The notes under the pieces were generated by a model. That model saw only the letters and a list, made by a program, of their open reading frames with translations, searched no databases and had not been told where the DNA came from. Of a DNA stretch of 64,000 nucleotides, positions 1 to 10,080 are shown piece after piece. Origin of the DNA: an uncultured Anaerolineae bacterium (GTDB lineage Bacteria; Chloroflexota; Anaerolineae; J036; Brachytrichaceae); assembly GCA_937927775.1 (NCBI GenBank), contig CALBEF010000040.1, forward strand, positions 1 through 64,000, read 5' to 3'. The position numbers and the translations under genes are program-made. Within the stretch, counting starts at the first letter, position 1, and the number at the start of each line of letters is the position of its first letter.

Positions 1-1
1 C

Positions 2-577
2 ATGCGCGATTCGGTGCGCGTGCGCATCGGTGAAGCGGAGCAGGCCAGGGATCACGAGTTCCACCGCGAGCAGCTCGTCCCGCTCGAAGAGTTGAAACGG
101 CTACAGGACAAAGCAGCCAGCGGCACATGCGACAAACATGAAGGCGGGCAATGCGACTGCGGGAGAGCAACGAGCGCCACGCCCGAGGCAGCGCGCCGCC
201 AGGAGACAGTGGAGCGCCCTCCTGTTGCCGAGGCTGCCGCCCCTGCCCCACAACCGCAAACAGAGCGCGCAGCAGACTCCGACCGGCGCGCGCGCAAAAA
301 ACGCAAGCGAAAAGGCGGCGCCTCTTTGGCCGGCCCAACGCCTGTCGCACCGCAGCCACAGTCGCCGCGCGCGCCCCTGGCGCGCAGACCGGATCGCCGC
401 CGGCCCGACGATCGCACTGCGGATCACGCGCAATTTCAGCAGCAGGAGGCCAGGCCAGAAGCGCCTGCCTCCAGAGCGAGCGATCAGCCAATGCGCCGAC
501 GGCCATTGCGCAAGCCGCTGCGCCCCCGCGCCTCCAGGCCCGACCGGCCGGCGCAAGACGCATCACCCCAGAACTGA
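2..577 (+). CDS. C-terminal part of a PSP1-domain (RicT/YaaT-like) protein with a long basic low-complexity tail; 5' end probably outside the window
   Basis: Open frame to the window edge; N-terminal 'VRVRIGEAEQARDHEFHREQLVPL' resembles the end of PSP1 proteins, followed by an Arg/Pro/Ala-rich tail; stop lies 11 bp before the next CDS. Confidence 0.5.
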   Translation: MRDSVRVRIGEAEQARDHEFHREQLVPLEELKRLQDKAASGTCDKHEGGQCDCGRATSATPEAARRQETVERPPVAEAAAPAPQPQTERAADSDRRARKKRKRKGGASLAGPTPVAPQPQSPRAPLARRPDRRRPDDRTADHAQFQQQEARPEAPASRASDQPMRRRPLRKPLRPRASRPDRPAQDASPQN

Positions 578-588
578 CCCCGCAGCCC

Positions 589-1281
589 ATGAACATCCTG
601 GTCATCGTCGCTCATCCAGATGACCCCGAATTCTTCTGCGGCGGCAGCATTGCGCGCTGGGTTCAGGAGGGGCATCACGTCGAGTATCTCATCGTCACCA
701 GCGGAGACAAAGGCAGTGACGACCCGCAGATGACCCCCTGGCGGCTCGTCGAGACGCGCCGCGAAGAGCAACGCAGAGCCGGCGCCGTGCTGGGCGTGCG
801 CGACATCACATTCCTGGCCTACCCCGATGGCGGGCTGTTCAACACCCATGATCTGCAACGCGACATCGTGCGCGAAATTCGCCGCGCCCGGCCCGACCGG
901 ATCGTGACGCTCGATCCGCTCACGTTGCACTGGGGATCGCGCGGCATTAACCATCGCGATCACCGCACCATCGGAAACGCCGTCAATGACGCGATCTTCC
1001 CCGGCTCCAGCAGCCGTTTCTACTTCACCGAACTGCTGGCCGATGGCTTCCTGCCGCACCCGCCGCGCGAGGTCTACTATGCCGGCGCATCTCTGCCGAA
1101 TCTCTGGGTTGACGTGACCGGCGTCATTGAACTGAAAGCGCAAGCCATCTGCCAACACGTGTCGCAAGTAAAAGAGCCAGACCCCGCCAAAATAGCCGAC
1201 CGGCTGCGCTCGAGTCTGTTCCGCCTGCTGGCTGACGGGCAGGTTCAATACTGGGAGGCTTTCCGGCAAGTGTCGCTCTGA
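589..1281 (+). CDS. PIG-L family deacetylase (LmbE-like)
   Basis: MNILVIVAHPDDPEFFCGGSIARW motif (AHPDDxE) and the NHxDH-like 'INHRDHRTIGNAV'; start at ATG 589 inside ORF 151..1281. Confidence 0.88.
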   Translation: MNILVIVAHPDDPEFFCGGSIARWVQEGHHVEYLIVTSGDKGSDDPQMTPWRLVETRREEQRRAGAVLGVRDITFLAYPDGGLFNTHDLQRDIVREIRRARPDRIVTLDPLTLHWGSRGINHRDHRTIGNAVNDAIFPGSSSRFYFTELLADGFLPHPPREVYYAGASLPNLWVDVTGVIELKAQAICQHVSQVKEPDPAKIADRLRSSLFRLLADGQVQYWEAFRQVSL

Positions 1282-1307
1282 TCGGGATTGGCGCTCGGAG
1301 GATCAGC

Positions 1308-2261
1308 ATGGTCATCGTGCACATCGACGCAGGCGACCGGCATCACGAACTCACAGCGCGCGATATCGCGGCGCCGCACAGGCTGGTGGAATCCCTCGCA
1401 GACCTGCTCCAAACACTACAAGCGCCACAGCAGGATCTGATAGAGGCAGTCGTGTTGGATGTGTCTGCGACGCCGGCACAAGACTGCGCCGGCGCTGCCC
1501 CGGTCTCGAATCAGATCGCGGTGTTGCGCAGCGCTGCCCCGGATGCGGCCATCGTCGCGCTCGTTGCGCCGGGCGATGCCGCAACAGCCCGCCAGGCGCT
1601 CGACGCCGGCGCTGCCCGCTGCGTCGAGAAAAACAGTTGCTATCCTGCCACCTTGTCCGGGCTGCTTGACGGTCTGTCGCACGCGCGGCGGCAGATCGAC
1701 GCCGCGCTGGATGCCATGACGGCAGCCTGGGCCGCCCAACTCAGCCGGCGCAACAATGAGCGTGAAGATCATCTGCAACGAGTCACCAGCCTGACCTTGC
1801 GCGTCGCGCAGACGATGGGTATAAGCGCGGACGAACTCCGATACATCCGCTACGGCGCGCTGCTGCACGACCTGGGCAAGCTGGCCGTGCCCGAGAGCAT
1901 CCTCGCCAAGCCCGGCCCGCTCACAGACGACGAATGGCGCATTGTGCTGACCCACCCGGAACATGCGCGGCAGATGCTGTCAGCCGTGCCGCATCTGAGC
2001 CGCGCCATCGACATTCCCTATGCCCATCACGAACGATGGGACGGCACCGGCTACCCGCGCGGGCTGCGCGGCGAGCAAATCCCGCTGGCTGCGCGCATCT
2101 TCGCCGTGGTCGATGTGTGGGACACGCTGTGCTCGGACCGGCCCTATCGCAAACGCTGGTCGCCCGAACGGGTGCGAGAGCATGTTCGCGCGCTGGCCGG
2201 CACATCCTTCGACCCTGCCGTGGTCGATGCCTTTCTGAAGGTGCTCGACCAGCTCGATTGA
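1308..2261 (+). CDS. HD-GYP domain phosphodiesterase-type response protein with a degenerate receiver-like N-terminus
   Basis: HDLGKLAVPESIL ... HP ... HHERWDGTGYPRGL ... DVWDTLCSDRPYRKRW. Confidence 0.88.
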   Translation: MVIVHIDAGDRHHELTARDIAAPHRLVESLADLLQTLQAPQQDLIEAVVLDVSATPAQDCAGAAPVSNQIAVLRSAAPDAAIVALVAPGDAATARQALDAGAARCVEKNSCYPATLSGLLDGLSHARRQIDAALDAMTAAWAAQLSRRNNEREDHLQRVTSLTLRVAQTMGISADELRYIRYGALLHDLGKLAVPESILAKPGPLTDDEWRIVLTHPEHARQMLSAVPHLSRAIDIPYAHHERWDGTGYPRGLRGEQIPLAARIFAVVDVWDTLCSDRPYRKRWSPERVREHVRALAGTSFDPAVVDAFLKVLDQLD

Positions 2262-2266
2262 CCCGG

Positions 2267-2292
2267 CCTCTCGCCGGCCCGCCGGCGAGAGG
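2267..2292. terminator. Perfect 11-bp hairpin (CCTCTCGCCGG-cccg-CCGGCGAGAGG) just after the HD-GYP stop; no U-tract
   Basis: Direct inverted repeat in the sequence. Confidence 0.45.
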
Positions 2293-2312
2293 CGATCACG
2301 TAAGATGGGCGC

Positions 2313-4052
2313 ATGGTTGCAAGTCGATCACAGGCGCGCGCCTGGCCTGGCTTGATGCTGGCTGTTGCGCTCATTGTGGCCGGGCCACTCGCCGGGCCAC
2401 TCGCAGTCCGGGACGCGCAACACGCAGCCGGCATCGCGCAGAACCCGCGCCTGGGGCTTACCTTTTCCAACTACTTCCCCGGCAACCCGATGTACGCCCG
2501 CGCGCGCGAAGCCGGCGCTGCGCACGATCGCGTCGAGTTTCAAATGCGCGCCATCCGCCCTTCGCCCGGCGTGTGGGACTGGCAGGCGTACGACGCGCTG
2601 GTAGCCGATGAGACCGCTCACGGCCTGCGGATTCTGGCTGTGCTGACCGCGCCGCCGTTGTGGGCCAGCGATCCCAGTGTGCCCTATGAAAGCTGGCCGG
2701 CGCCGGCCAATCTGCACTTGCCCTGGAACCACCCCGATAACCACTGGGCGCAGTTCACCCATCAGCTTGTGCTCAGGTACAAGTCCATCATCAAAGACTG
2801 GCAGGTGTGGAATGAGCCGGACATTCGCGCCTACTGGAAAATGCCCGAAGCGCCGGCGTCTCTATTTGCCCGGTTGCTGCGCGTGAGCTACGAGGCCATC
2901 AAGGCGGCTGATCCGCAGGCGACCGTCGTGCTCGGCGGGTTCCTCTATCGCCACGACCAATGGCCCAGCCCCATCACCTTGTGGAACGCCATCCGCGATC
3001 TGCCCGACAGCGCCGCGCGCAACAACTACTTCGACGTGGCAGCGTTTCATTTGTACGACGGCGGCACGTGCGAAACGTGGGATGTGATCGAGGATTTCCG
3101 GCTGAATATGACCCGCGCCGACAAAGGCGGTCTGCTGCCGCATCCGCTCTGGATCACCGAAACCGGCATCCGGCACTGGGATGGCTATTCCGGCTCGCCG
3201 CCGCCCGGCGCGCGCTATGCCTGGCCGGACGAAGCGGCATCGTTCCTGATCCAAAACTACGCTTACGCGCTGCACAAGAACGCCGGCCGCTACTACTACT
3301 TTCGCGCCACCGACGACGGCAGCCCGGAGCAATGGGGACTGATCCGGCTGGATGGTTCGCTGCGCCCGGCGTATCGCGCTTTTCAGGTTGCGGCGCAGCA
3401 TCTGCCGGCCACGTTCACCTTCTCCACGCGCGTCTGGTCGAACAACAACACGGTCAGCCGCATCAGCTTCTGGGGCACGCCGCTGGGCCGCGTTAGCGTG
3501 ATCTGGAATATCACGAACACGGCGCAGACCTATGTGTTTGGCGCCGTGCTGCCAACAGGGACGCTGGTTCTGCAAAACGGCGACGCAGCGCCGATCGGGT
3601 TCACAAACAACCAGCACACCTTTACGCTGCCGCCGGCGCCCAACTTCACCTGGCACAACCCGCCCGACAATTGTCTGGTGGCCAGCCCGCCGCTGATTGT
3701 GATCGAGCCTGACGTGACGCCGCCGGTTGCCACAATCGACCCGCTGCCGGCCATCACCCCGCAGCCGACGATCACGCTGACCTGGAGCGGGAGCGATGAC
3801 GCGGCCGGCGTGTGGTCGTATGACCTGCAATATCGCCTCCAGGCCGGCGGATGGGTCACGGCTGCCACATGGGTGCACGGCACGGCCCGCGCCTTCACCG
3901 GCCAGCACGGCGCGACCTATGCCTTCCGCGCGCGGGCGCGCGATCGGGCCGGCAACGAACAAGCCTGGGAGACGGCCGCGATCGCCACAACAACCGTGAT
4001 GCTGCCCAACATGAATCCGGTTGTATTTGCGCCGATTGTCCGCGCGCCCTGA
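2313..4052 (+). CDS. Secreted glycoside-hydrolase-like protein (GH39/GH5-type TIM barrel) with C-terminal Ig/Fn3-like domain
   Basis: Signal-like N-terminus; 'WQVWNEPD' acid/base motif, 'LWITETGI' nucleophile motif; C-terminal 'DVTPPVATIDPL...TLTWSGSDDAAGVWSYDLQYR'. Confidence 0.75.
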   Translation: MVASRSQARAWPGLMLAVALIVAGPLAGPLAVRDAQHAAGIAQNPRLGLTFSNYFPGNPMYARAREAGAAHDRVEFQMRAIRPSPGVWDWQAYDALVADETAHGLRILAVLTAPPLWASDPSVPYESWPAPANLHLPWNHPDNHWAQFTHQLVLRYKSIIKDWQVWNEPDIRAYWKMPEAPASLFARLLRVSYEAIKAADPQATVVLGGFLYRHDQWPSPITLWNAIRDLPDSAARNNYFDVAAFHLYDGGTCETWDVIEDFRLNMTRADKGGLLPHPLWITETGIRHWDGYSGSPPPGARYAWPDEAASFLIQNYAYALHKNAGRYYYFRATDDGSPEQWGLIRLDGSLRPAYRAFQVAAQHLPATFTFSTRVWSNNNTVSRISFWGTPLGRVSVIWNITNTAQTYVFGAVLPTGTLVLQNGDAAPIGFTNNQHTFTLPPAPNFTWHNPPDNCLVASPPLIVIEPDVTPPVATIDPLPAITPQPTITLTWSGSDDAAGVWSYDLQYRLQAGGWVTAATWVHGTARAFTGQHGATYAFRARARDRAGNEQAWETAAIATTTVMLPNMNPVVFAPIVRAP

Positions 4053-4281
4053 GTTGGCGCGGGTGATGGCCTGCCCGGGCGCGCTAAAGTGCCACAACCC
4101 GAATCCGCGTCAGAAGCACTGCCTGTATCTGACAGCGGCCCACCTCGCCCAGACGTTGTAGGGAAGGCCGGCGATTGACAACACGTCTGAGCCCGTCGAA
4201 GATAATGTTGGTAACTTCAGGGCGCGCCGCGTGGCGTTTCACGGCGCGGCACTGAGCATCAGCACACTGGAGGAAAAGCGT

Positions 4282-5514
4282 ATGAGTATCCTGGCGATCC
4301 ACGGCGGCGAGAAAACCTGCGCGACTGTCTGGCCCACCTGGCCGATCTGGGACGACCGCGAGCGAGACGGGCTGATGGCGGTGCTCGAATCCGGCAAGTG
4401 GTGGTACGGCGAGCGGGTCAGGGAATTCGAGGCGGCCTACGCGGCTTTTCAGGGCGCGCGGTTTGGCGTCACGGCCAGCAGCGGCACAACGGCGCTGGAG
4501 GCGTCGCTGCTGGCGCTGGGCATCGGCGCCGGCGATGAAGTCATCGTGCCGCCGTACTCGTTCGTCGCCACTGCCAGCGCCGTCCTGCGCGTCAACGCCA
4601 TTCCCATCTTTGCCGACATCCAGCCGCATACGTTGTGCATCGACCCCGACGATGTGGCGCGCAAAATCACGCCGCGCACACGGGCCATCCTGCCGGTGCA
4701 TCTGGCCGGCCACGTGGCCGACATGGACCGGCTCAATGAGATTGCGCGCGCCCACAACCTGTTCGTGGTCGAGGATGCCTGTCACTCGTGGGGCAGTCAG
4801 TGGAAAGGAAAAGGCACAGGCGCGCTCGGTCACTGTGGCGTGTTCAGCTTCCAGGCCTCGAAGAACATCACCAGCGCCGAGGGCGGCATCATGCTGACCG
4901 ACGATGAGGATCTGGCCGAGCAGTGCCGCAGTTTCACCAACGTGGGCCGGCGCAAGGGCGGCGCGTGGTACCAGCACTTTCTGCTGGGCAGCAACCTGCG
5001 CATGACCGAGTTTCAGGCCGCGCTCCTGCTGGCCCAACTCTCCCGGCTCGAAGCGCACACGCTCAAACGCCAGGCCAATGCCGAAATCCTCAATGAAGGC
5101 TTGCGCGACATCCCCGGCATCATCACGATCGAAAACGATCCGCGCATGACGCGGCGCGGCTATCACCTGTTCTGCTTCCGGCTCGATCTGAATCTGCTGG
5201 CCGTCACGCGCGAGCGATTCCTGGAAGCATTGAGCGCGGAGGGCGTGCCGTGCACGCCCGGCTACAACACCCCGCTGTACAAGATGCCGCTGTTTCAGCG
5301 CAAACACGAAGGCGCGGACGGTTGCCCGGTCACGTGCCCGTATTACGCCGGCGAGCCGGTGGATTACACGCAGGTGAACTGCCCGGTGTGCGAGCAGGTG
5401 TGCCAGGATACCTGCTGGCTGTTCCACACCGTGCTGCTGGCCGGCGAGGACGACATGCGCGCCATCGTCGCCGCCGTGCGCAAGGTCGTCGAGCACATTC
5501 AGGACTTGCGATGA
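4282..5514 (+). CDS. DegT/DnrJ/EryC1/StrS-family aminotransferase with a Cys-rich C-terminus
   Basis: GVTASSGTTALEASLLALGIGAGDEVIVPPYSFVATASAVL; VEDACHSWGSQWKGKGTGALGHCGVFSFQASKNITSAEGG; start ATG 4282. Confidence 0.9.
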   Translation: MSILAIHGGEKTCATVWPTWPIWDDRERDGLMAVLESGKWWYGERVREFEAAYAAFQGARFGVTASSGTTALEASLLALGIGAGDEVIVPPYSFVATASAVLRVNAIPIFADIQPHTLCIDPDDVARKITPRTRAILPVHLAGHVADMDRLNEIARAHNLFVVEDACHSWGSQWKGKGTGALGHCGVFSFQASKNITSAEGGIMLTDDEDLAEQCRSFTNVGRRKGGAWYQHFLLGSNLRMTEFQAALLLAQLSRLEAHTLKRQANAEILNEGLRDIPGIITIENDPRMTRRGYHLFCFRLDLNLLAVTRERFLEALSAEGVPCTPGYNTPLYKMPLFQRKHEGADGCPVTCPYYAGEPVDYTQVNCPVCEQVCQDTCWLFHTVLLAGEDDMRAIVAAVRKVVEHIQDLR

Positions 5515-5563
5515 CCCCTGCGGTCATCTTCGTGTTCTTCGTTCTTTGTGGTGAAATAGAGAC

Positions 5564-6859
5564 ATGGGACAACTGAGAGCCGCTGCGGCGCAGGTTGAAT
5601 TGCAGCCGCCGGCCGGCGGGTGGATGACCGGATTCGCCGCGCGCGTTCAGCCATCTGCCGGCGCGCACGACCCGATCATGGCCCGCGCTGTGTTGCTGCA
5701 CGACAGCGTGACCCCGCTGGCAATCGTGACGTGCGATGTGATCGGCTTCACCGCTGACGCAGTGGCCGACATGCGCCTGCGCATTTCTCAGCGCAGCGGG
5801 ATTCCGGCTGCCCACATTCTGATCGCCTGCACGCACACCCACTCCGGCCCGGCCACCATGCCGTTTCGCGGGGCAATGGGACATGTCGATCACGTCTGGC
5901 TGGCGAAGACTGAACGTCGCATCGTCGATCTGGTGTGCCGGTTGCCGGAAGCGCTGCAACCCGCAACGCTGACGTATGGTGATGCCCGCGTGCCCGGCAT
6001 CGGCTACAACCGGCAGGACCCGCGCCGGCCTATCGACGACACCCTCACCGTCGTCGGCATCGACGGCGAGGATGGCCGCGCCATCGCTACGTTGCTGAAC
6101 TACGCCACGCACGCCGTCGTGCTGGGGCCGCGCAATCTGGAATACTCCGGCGACTACCCCGGCGAGGCTGCGCGACAGATTGCCGAATTGCGCGGCGGCG
6201 CGGGCCTGTTTCTGCTGGGCGCGTGCGGCGATGTGGACCCGATCGTGTACCGCGACCGGGGCTGGGGCAGCGGCACATTTTTCGACACGCGGGATATCGG
6301 TGGCCGGCTGGCCGATGCCGGCATGGATATTCTTGCGCGCGCGCGCCCTGCCGGCGAAGTGACGATCGCTGTCGCCGGCCACAGCCTCGACCTGCCCCTC
6401 GAACCGCCGCCCGACGAATCTGCGCTGGACGCATCGATCCATGACTTCGAGCGCGACCAGCATGCAGCGCGTGCGCAGGGCAACGCAATGGAAGAACTGG
6501 TGGCCCTGGCCATGCTGGACTGGGCCGGCGCGCTGAAGCAGGCCATGCAGGAGAGGCGTGTGCCACAGACGCTGCCGGTCGAAGTGTTTGCCGCCCGGCT
6601 GAATGAACTGCGGATTGCGGCTGTGCCCCTGGAGCCATATAGTGACATCAGCCTGCGCGTCCGCGAGCGATTGAAGCCGGCGCCGCTGTTGTTCGCCGGC
6701 TACAGCAACGGCCTGTTCGGTTACTGCGCCAGCCGGTGGGCGAAAGAACAGGGCGGCTATGGGCCGGATAACGCCGCGCGCTGGTTCCCCGGCATGTTGA
6801 CGCCAATCGGCGTTGGCGCGGATGAAAAGATTGTTGACGCAATCACCGCCCTGAGTTGA
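5564..6859 (+). CDS. Neutral/alkaline ceramidase N-terminal-domain-like hydrolase
   Basis: 'IACTHTHSGPATMPF', 'LNYATHAVVLGPRNLEYSGDYPGEAARQI', 'FLLGACGDVDP' typical of this family. Confidence 0.72.
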   Translation: MGQLRAAAAQVELQPPAGGWMTGFAARVQPSAGAHDPIMARAVLLHDSVTPLAIVTCDVIGFTADAVADMRLRISQRSGIPAAHILIACTHTHSGPATMPFRGAMGHVDHVWLAKTERRIVDLVCRLPEALQPATLTYGDARVPGIGYNRQDPRRPIDDTLTVVGIDGEDGRAIATLLNYATHAVVLGPRNLEYSGDYPGEAARQIAELRGGAGLFLLGACGDVDPIVYRDRGWGSGTFFDTRDIGGRLADAGMDILARARPAGEVTIAVAGHSLDLPLEPPPDESALDASIHDFERDQHAARAQGNAMEELVALAMLDWAGALKQAMQERRVPQTLPVEVFAARLNELRIAAVPLEPYSDISLRVRERLKPAPLLFAGYSNGLFGYCASRWAKEQGGYGPDNAARWFPGMLTPIGVGADEKIVDAITALS

Positions 6860-7013
6860 TTTTCGCAAATGCCTGACGAATTGCGAATGCAGGCGCTCCC
6901 GGTCGGCTCACCCCCACGCAAGTTCATCAACCACACCCTGCGGGAGGGTGGTTGGACTTATCAGACCAATGTCTGTATGCAAGCGCGACCAGCGCAGCTT
7001 GAATACTCACGCC

Positions 7014-7613
7014 ATGATCAACGTTGCTATCCTCGGCATGGGTGGCATGGGCTGGTTTCACGCCACCAGGCTGCTCCAACTCTCCAATGTCCAACTGGTT
7101 GCCATCGCCGATATCGAGCCGGATCGGCTGAACGCCAAACGGGGCGTCACCATCAACCTCGGCGGAAGTGAGAAGGAAGTCGATCTGTCCGGTGTGGCGC
7201 GCTTCGGCGACGCCGGCGAACTCATCCGGCGGGCGGATGCGGAGGTGATCGACATCTGTCTGCCGTCGTATCTGCACGCGCCGTATGCCATCGAGGCGCT
7301 GCAGGCCGGCAAACACGTGCTGTGCGAGAAGCCAATGGCATTGACAGTCGAAGACGCCGATCGCATGATCGCCGCCGCGCGCGCCGCCGGCCGCGCGCTG
7401 ATGATCGCGCAGTGCATCCGCTTCTGGCCAGAGTGCCTGTTTTTGCGCGACTGCGCGCGCGATGGGCGCTTTGGCCGGCTGTTGTCGCTCAACATCTTCC
7501 GGCTGGGAGGCCGGCTCATCTGGTCGTGGCAAAACTGGTTTCTCGATCCTGCGCGCAGCGGGGGGGCGGTCATCCAGGAATCTGTGAGCCTTGAGCGCTG
7601 TGTGATCGATTGA
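7014..7613 (+). pseudogene. Gfo/Idh/MocA-family oxidoreductase, C-terminally truncated (about 200 aa; family members usually about 330 or more)
   Basis: GMGGMGWFHATRLL Rossmann motif, CEKPMAL motif, then 'DPARSGGAVIQ' followed by an unrelated 'ESVSLERCVID*' where the GGxxxDxxxH core should continue. Confidence 0.7.
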
Positions 7614-7628
7614 CAGGAGACAACTTTA

Positions 7629-8987
7629 ATGACAACAAGCAATCCGGCGTTGCCGCGCGACATCGGCGACGGCCTGTTCATCCGTCGTTCCACCGCCGCC
7701 GACGCCGACGCGCTGGCGACGTTCTACAGCCAAATCTTCAAGATGCGCGACCCGGAGCAGCCCAATCCTTACGTGGCCGACTGGGCGCGCGATCTGGCAT
7801 GCGGGGCGCATCCCACCTTTGGCGAGGACGACTACTTTGTGGTCGAAGATCGCAGCACGCGCGAGATCGTCTGCGCGCTGAACCTGATCTCGCAGACGTG
7901 GAGCTACGCCGGCATCCCGTTCGGCGTGGGGCGGGTCGAGCTGGTCGGCACCAGGCCGGAATATCGCAACAAGGGTCTGGTGCGCCTCTTGTTTGAGGAG
8001 CTGCACCGCGTCAGCGCCGGGCGCGGCGAGATGATTCAGGCCATCACCGGCATTCCTTACTTTTACCGGCAGTTCGGCTATGAAATGACCGTCAACCTCG
8101 GCGGCGCGCGGATGATGCAGAAGTCGGGCGCGCCGGCATTGAAGCCGGATCAAACCGAACCCTGGCGCATCCGCGCGGCGACCGAGGCCGATCTGCCGTT
8201 CATCGCAGCCACCTACGCGCATGGCTGCAAGCGGCACCTGCTGGCGTGCCTGCGTGACGCGCGCCTGTGGCGGTATGAACTGAATGGCCGCACCGGCCTG
8301 AACTTCAACCAGCGCGTGATGTGCGTGATCGAATCGATCGAAGGGCAGCCGGTGGGCTATCTGATGCACTCGCCGGCGCAGCAGGGCGCGACGCTGTGGG
8401 CGCAGCAATGGGAGATGATCGAGGGACAATCGTGGGCGGCTGTGGCGCCCAGCGTGCTGCGCTACCTCAGGACAACCGGCGAGGATTACCAGGCGCGCGG
8501 CAAAAAATCGATCAACACCAAAGACGACTTTGCGGTGATCGGGTTCGGGTTTGGCGCAGAGCACCCCGCTTATCAGGTGATGGAGGGCCGGCTGACAAAG
8601 GCGGACAACCCTTACGCCTGGTATATCCGTGTGCCCGACCTGCCCGGCTTTCTGCGCCACATCGCGCCTGTGCTGGAGCAGCGCATCGCCGGGTCGGTGC
8701 TGGCCGGCCACACCGGCGAGCTGAAGCTGAGCTTCTATCGCTACGGGGTGCGGCTGGCGTTCGAGCAGGGCCGGCTTGCCACGGTCGAGGCATGGAAACC
8801 GACGCCGGATGAAGAAGGCAGCGCGGCGTTTCCCGGCCTGACCTTTCTGCAACTGCTGTTTGGCTACCGCGATCTGGGCGAGCTGCGCTACGCTTTTGCC
8901 GATTGCTGGGTGGAGAATGACGAGGCGCAGGCGCTGCTGAGCGCGCTGTTCCCCAAACAGGTGTCGGACATCTGGCCGGTGGCGTAA
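7629..8987 (+). CDS. GNAT family N-acetyltransferase (Eis-like architecture)
   Basis: 'VGRVELVGTRPEYRNKGLVRLLFEELHRVSAGRGEMIQAITGIPYFYRQFGYE'; about 450 aa with SCP2-like C-terminal region. Confidence 0.8.
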   Translation: MTTSNPALPRDIGDGLFIRRSTAADADALATFYSQIFKMRDPEQPNPYVADWARDLACGAHPTFGEDDYFVVEDRSTREIVCALNLISQTWSYAGIPFGVGRVELVGTRPEYRNKGLVRLLFEELHRVSAGRGEMIQAITGIPYFYRQFGYEMTVNLGGARMMQKSGAPALKPDQTEPWRIRAATEADLPFIAATYAHGCKRHLLACLRDARLWRYELNGRTGLNFNQRVMCVIESIEGQPVGYLMHSPAQQGATLWAQQWEMIEGQSWAAVAPSVLRYLRTTGEDYQARGKKSINTKDDFAVIGFGFGAEHPAYQVMEGRLTKADNPYAWYIRVPDLPGFLRHIAPVLEQRIAGSVLAGHTGELKLSFYRYGVRLAFEQGRLATVEAWKPTPDEEGSAAFPGLTFLQLLFGYRDLGELRYAFADCWVENDEAQALLSALFPKQVSDIWPVA

Positions 8988-9011
8988 TCAGCTCAGGATC
9001 ACTTTGAGCAT

Positions 9012-9047
9012 CACCTCGCGGGCCTGCCAGGCCCGCGAGGTGTTTTT
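9012..9047 (+). terminator. Rho-independent terminator between convergent genes (14-bp perfect stem CACCTCGCGGGCCT/AGGCCCGCGAGGTG, then TTTTT)
   Basis: Inverted repeat plus T-tract read directly. Confidence 0.85.
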
Positions 9048-9068
9048 CTGATCCCTGCGTTGCGCCGG

Positions 9069-9968
9069 CTACACCGGCCACCAGTACGATTCGCGCGGCG
9101 CCGTCGGGCGGAAGTCCAGCCGCTCCAATCCGAGGTAGTGCAACGTGGCGCGCTCCAGCAGCGAGAAGTCTTCCGGGTTGTCGCGGTTGAGGTTCATCGG
9201 CTCCTTGAGCACGACCGGCGGGTTGCTCATGAAGCGCGGCTTGCGCAGCGCATTCTGTGATGAGGCGTGCAGCATGAATGGGTGCATGATGATGAAGTCG
9301 CCGGCCCGGCCCGTGACCTCTTCGAACTGCGAGCACTGGTTGATCAACGACCGGACATCGAACTTGTCTGGATCGATGCCCTCGGGGTGCTCATACAGAT
9401 AGCGGGCCACCACGCGCACGGAGTCCGGCGCGATGAAGGTGGCCCCGCCCTGATGCAGCATGTCGGACCAGCACACGATGGGCAACAGCGCCTGCTCGCG
9501 GCTGTCCAGAAAGTGCCGGAAGTAGCTGCCGTCTTTGTGCCAGCCGCCGACCTGCGGCGATGGGGGTTGCCACGGCTTGTCGGCGCCGCGATGGAAGTTG
9601 ACGATGAATGCGTCTGACCAGATGAACGAGTTGATGGAGGTGAAGTGGCCGCCGGTGATTCCCATCACCTGAGTCTCCAGACGCTCCTCGCCGCCGATCA
9701 CGTCGAGGATCGCTGCCCAGGCTTTGGGCGCGATCTCGCGCACCGGCATCTGGTTCTTATGATCCAGCCAGATGATGTCCTTCACCCATGTGGCCGGGTT
9801 GTGTTTGTCATAGCCCAGCCGCTCGTACGCCTCATCGATCCAGCGATTGGCGATGCTCATGTCGAGACAATCGCGCACCACCAGATAGCCCTTGTCGAGA
9901 AAACTTTGAACCTGCTCGTCTGTCAATACCCTGTAACTGCCCATGTGCGCACCCCTCTGAGATTCCAT
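9069..9968 (-). CDS. Phytanoyl-CoA dioxygenase (PhyH) family protein
   Basis: 'SFLDKGYLVVRDCL', 'GGWHKDGSYFRHFLDS', 'HPFMLHASSQNALRKPRFMSNPP' Fe(II)/2OG HxD...H pattern; alternative start near 9944. Confidence 0.8.
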   Translation of the reverse strand: MESQRGAHMGSYRVLTDEQVQSFLDKGYLVVRDCLDMSIANRWIDEAYERLGYDKHNPATWVKDIIWLDHKNQMPVREIAPKAWAAILDVIGGEERLETQVMGITGGHFTSINSFIWSDAFIVNFHRGADKPWQPPSPQVGGWHKDGSYFRHFLDSREQALLPIVCWSDMLHQGGATFIAPDSVRVVARYLYEHPEGIDPDKFDVRSLINQCSQFEEVTGRAGDFIIMHPFMLHASSQNALRKPRFMSNPPVVLKEPMNLNRDNPEDFSLLERATLHYLGLERLDFRPTAPRESYWWPV

Positions 9969-10080
9969 TCAAGCCGACCGTGTATGAGCCGCCAGCATAC
10001 CGCGAAGCGTCTCTGCCGCAAGCCCCTGACCAAAAGGGCATGTTGAAACCACTATCGGGACAGGCTCTAAAGCCGGCGCG

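Noticed and set aside
151-588. N-terminal extension of the PIG-L ORF
   Set aside because: The extension overlaps the upstream PSP1-like frame and is low-complexity; the family start MNILVIVAHPDD is at 589.
5524-5558. cttcgtgttcttcgttctttgtggtgaaat as another repeat locus
   Set aside because: Loosely periodic but too degenerate to support; not counted with the six clear loci.
4084-6868. Long antisense ORFs (470 and 512 aa) opposite the aminotransferase and ceramidase-like genes
   Set aside because: Same GC shadow effect; sense-strand proteins have clear family motifs.
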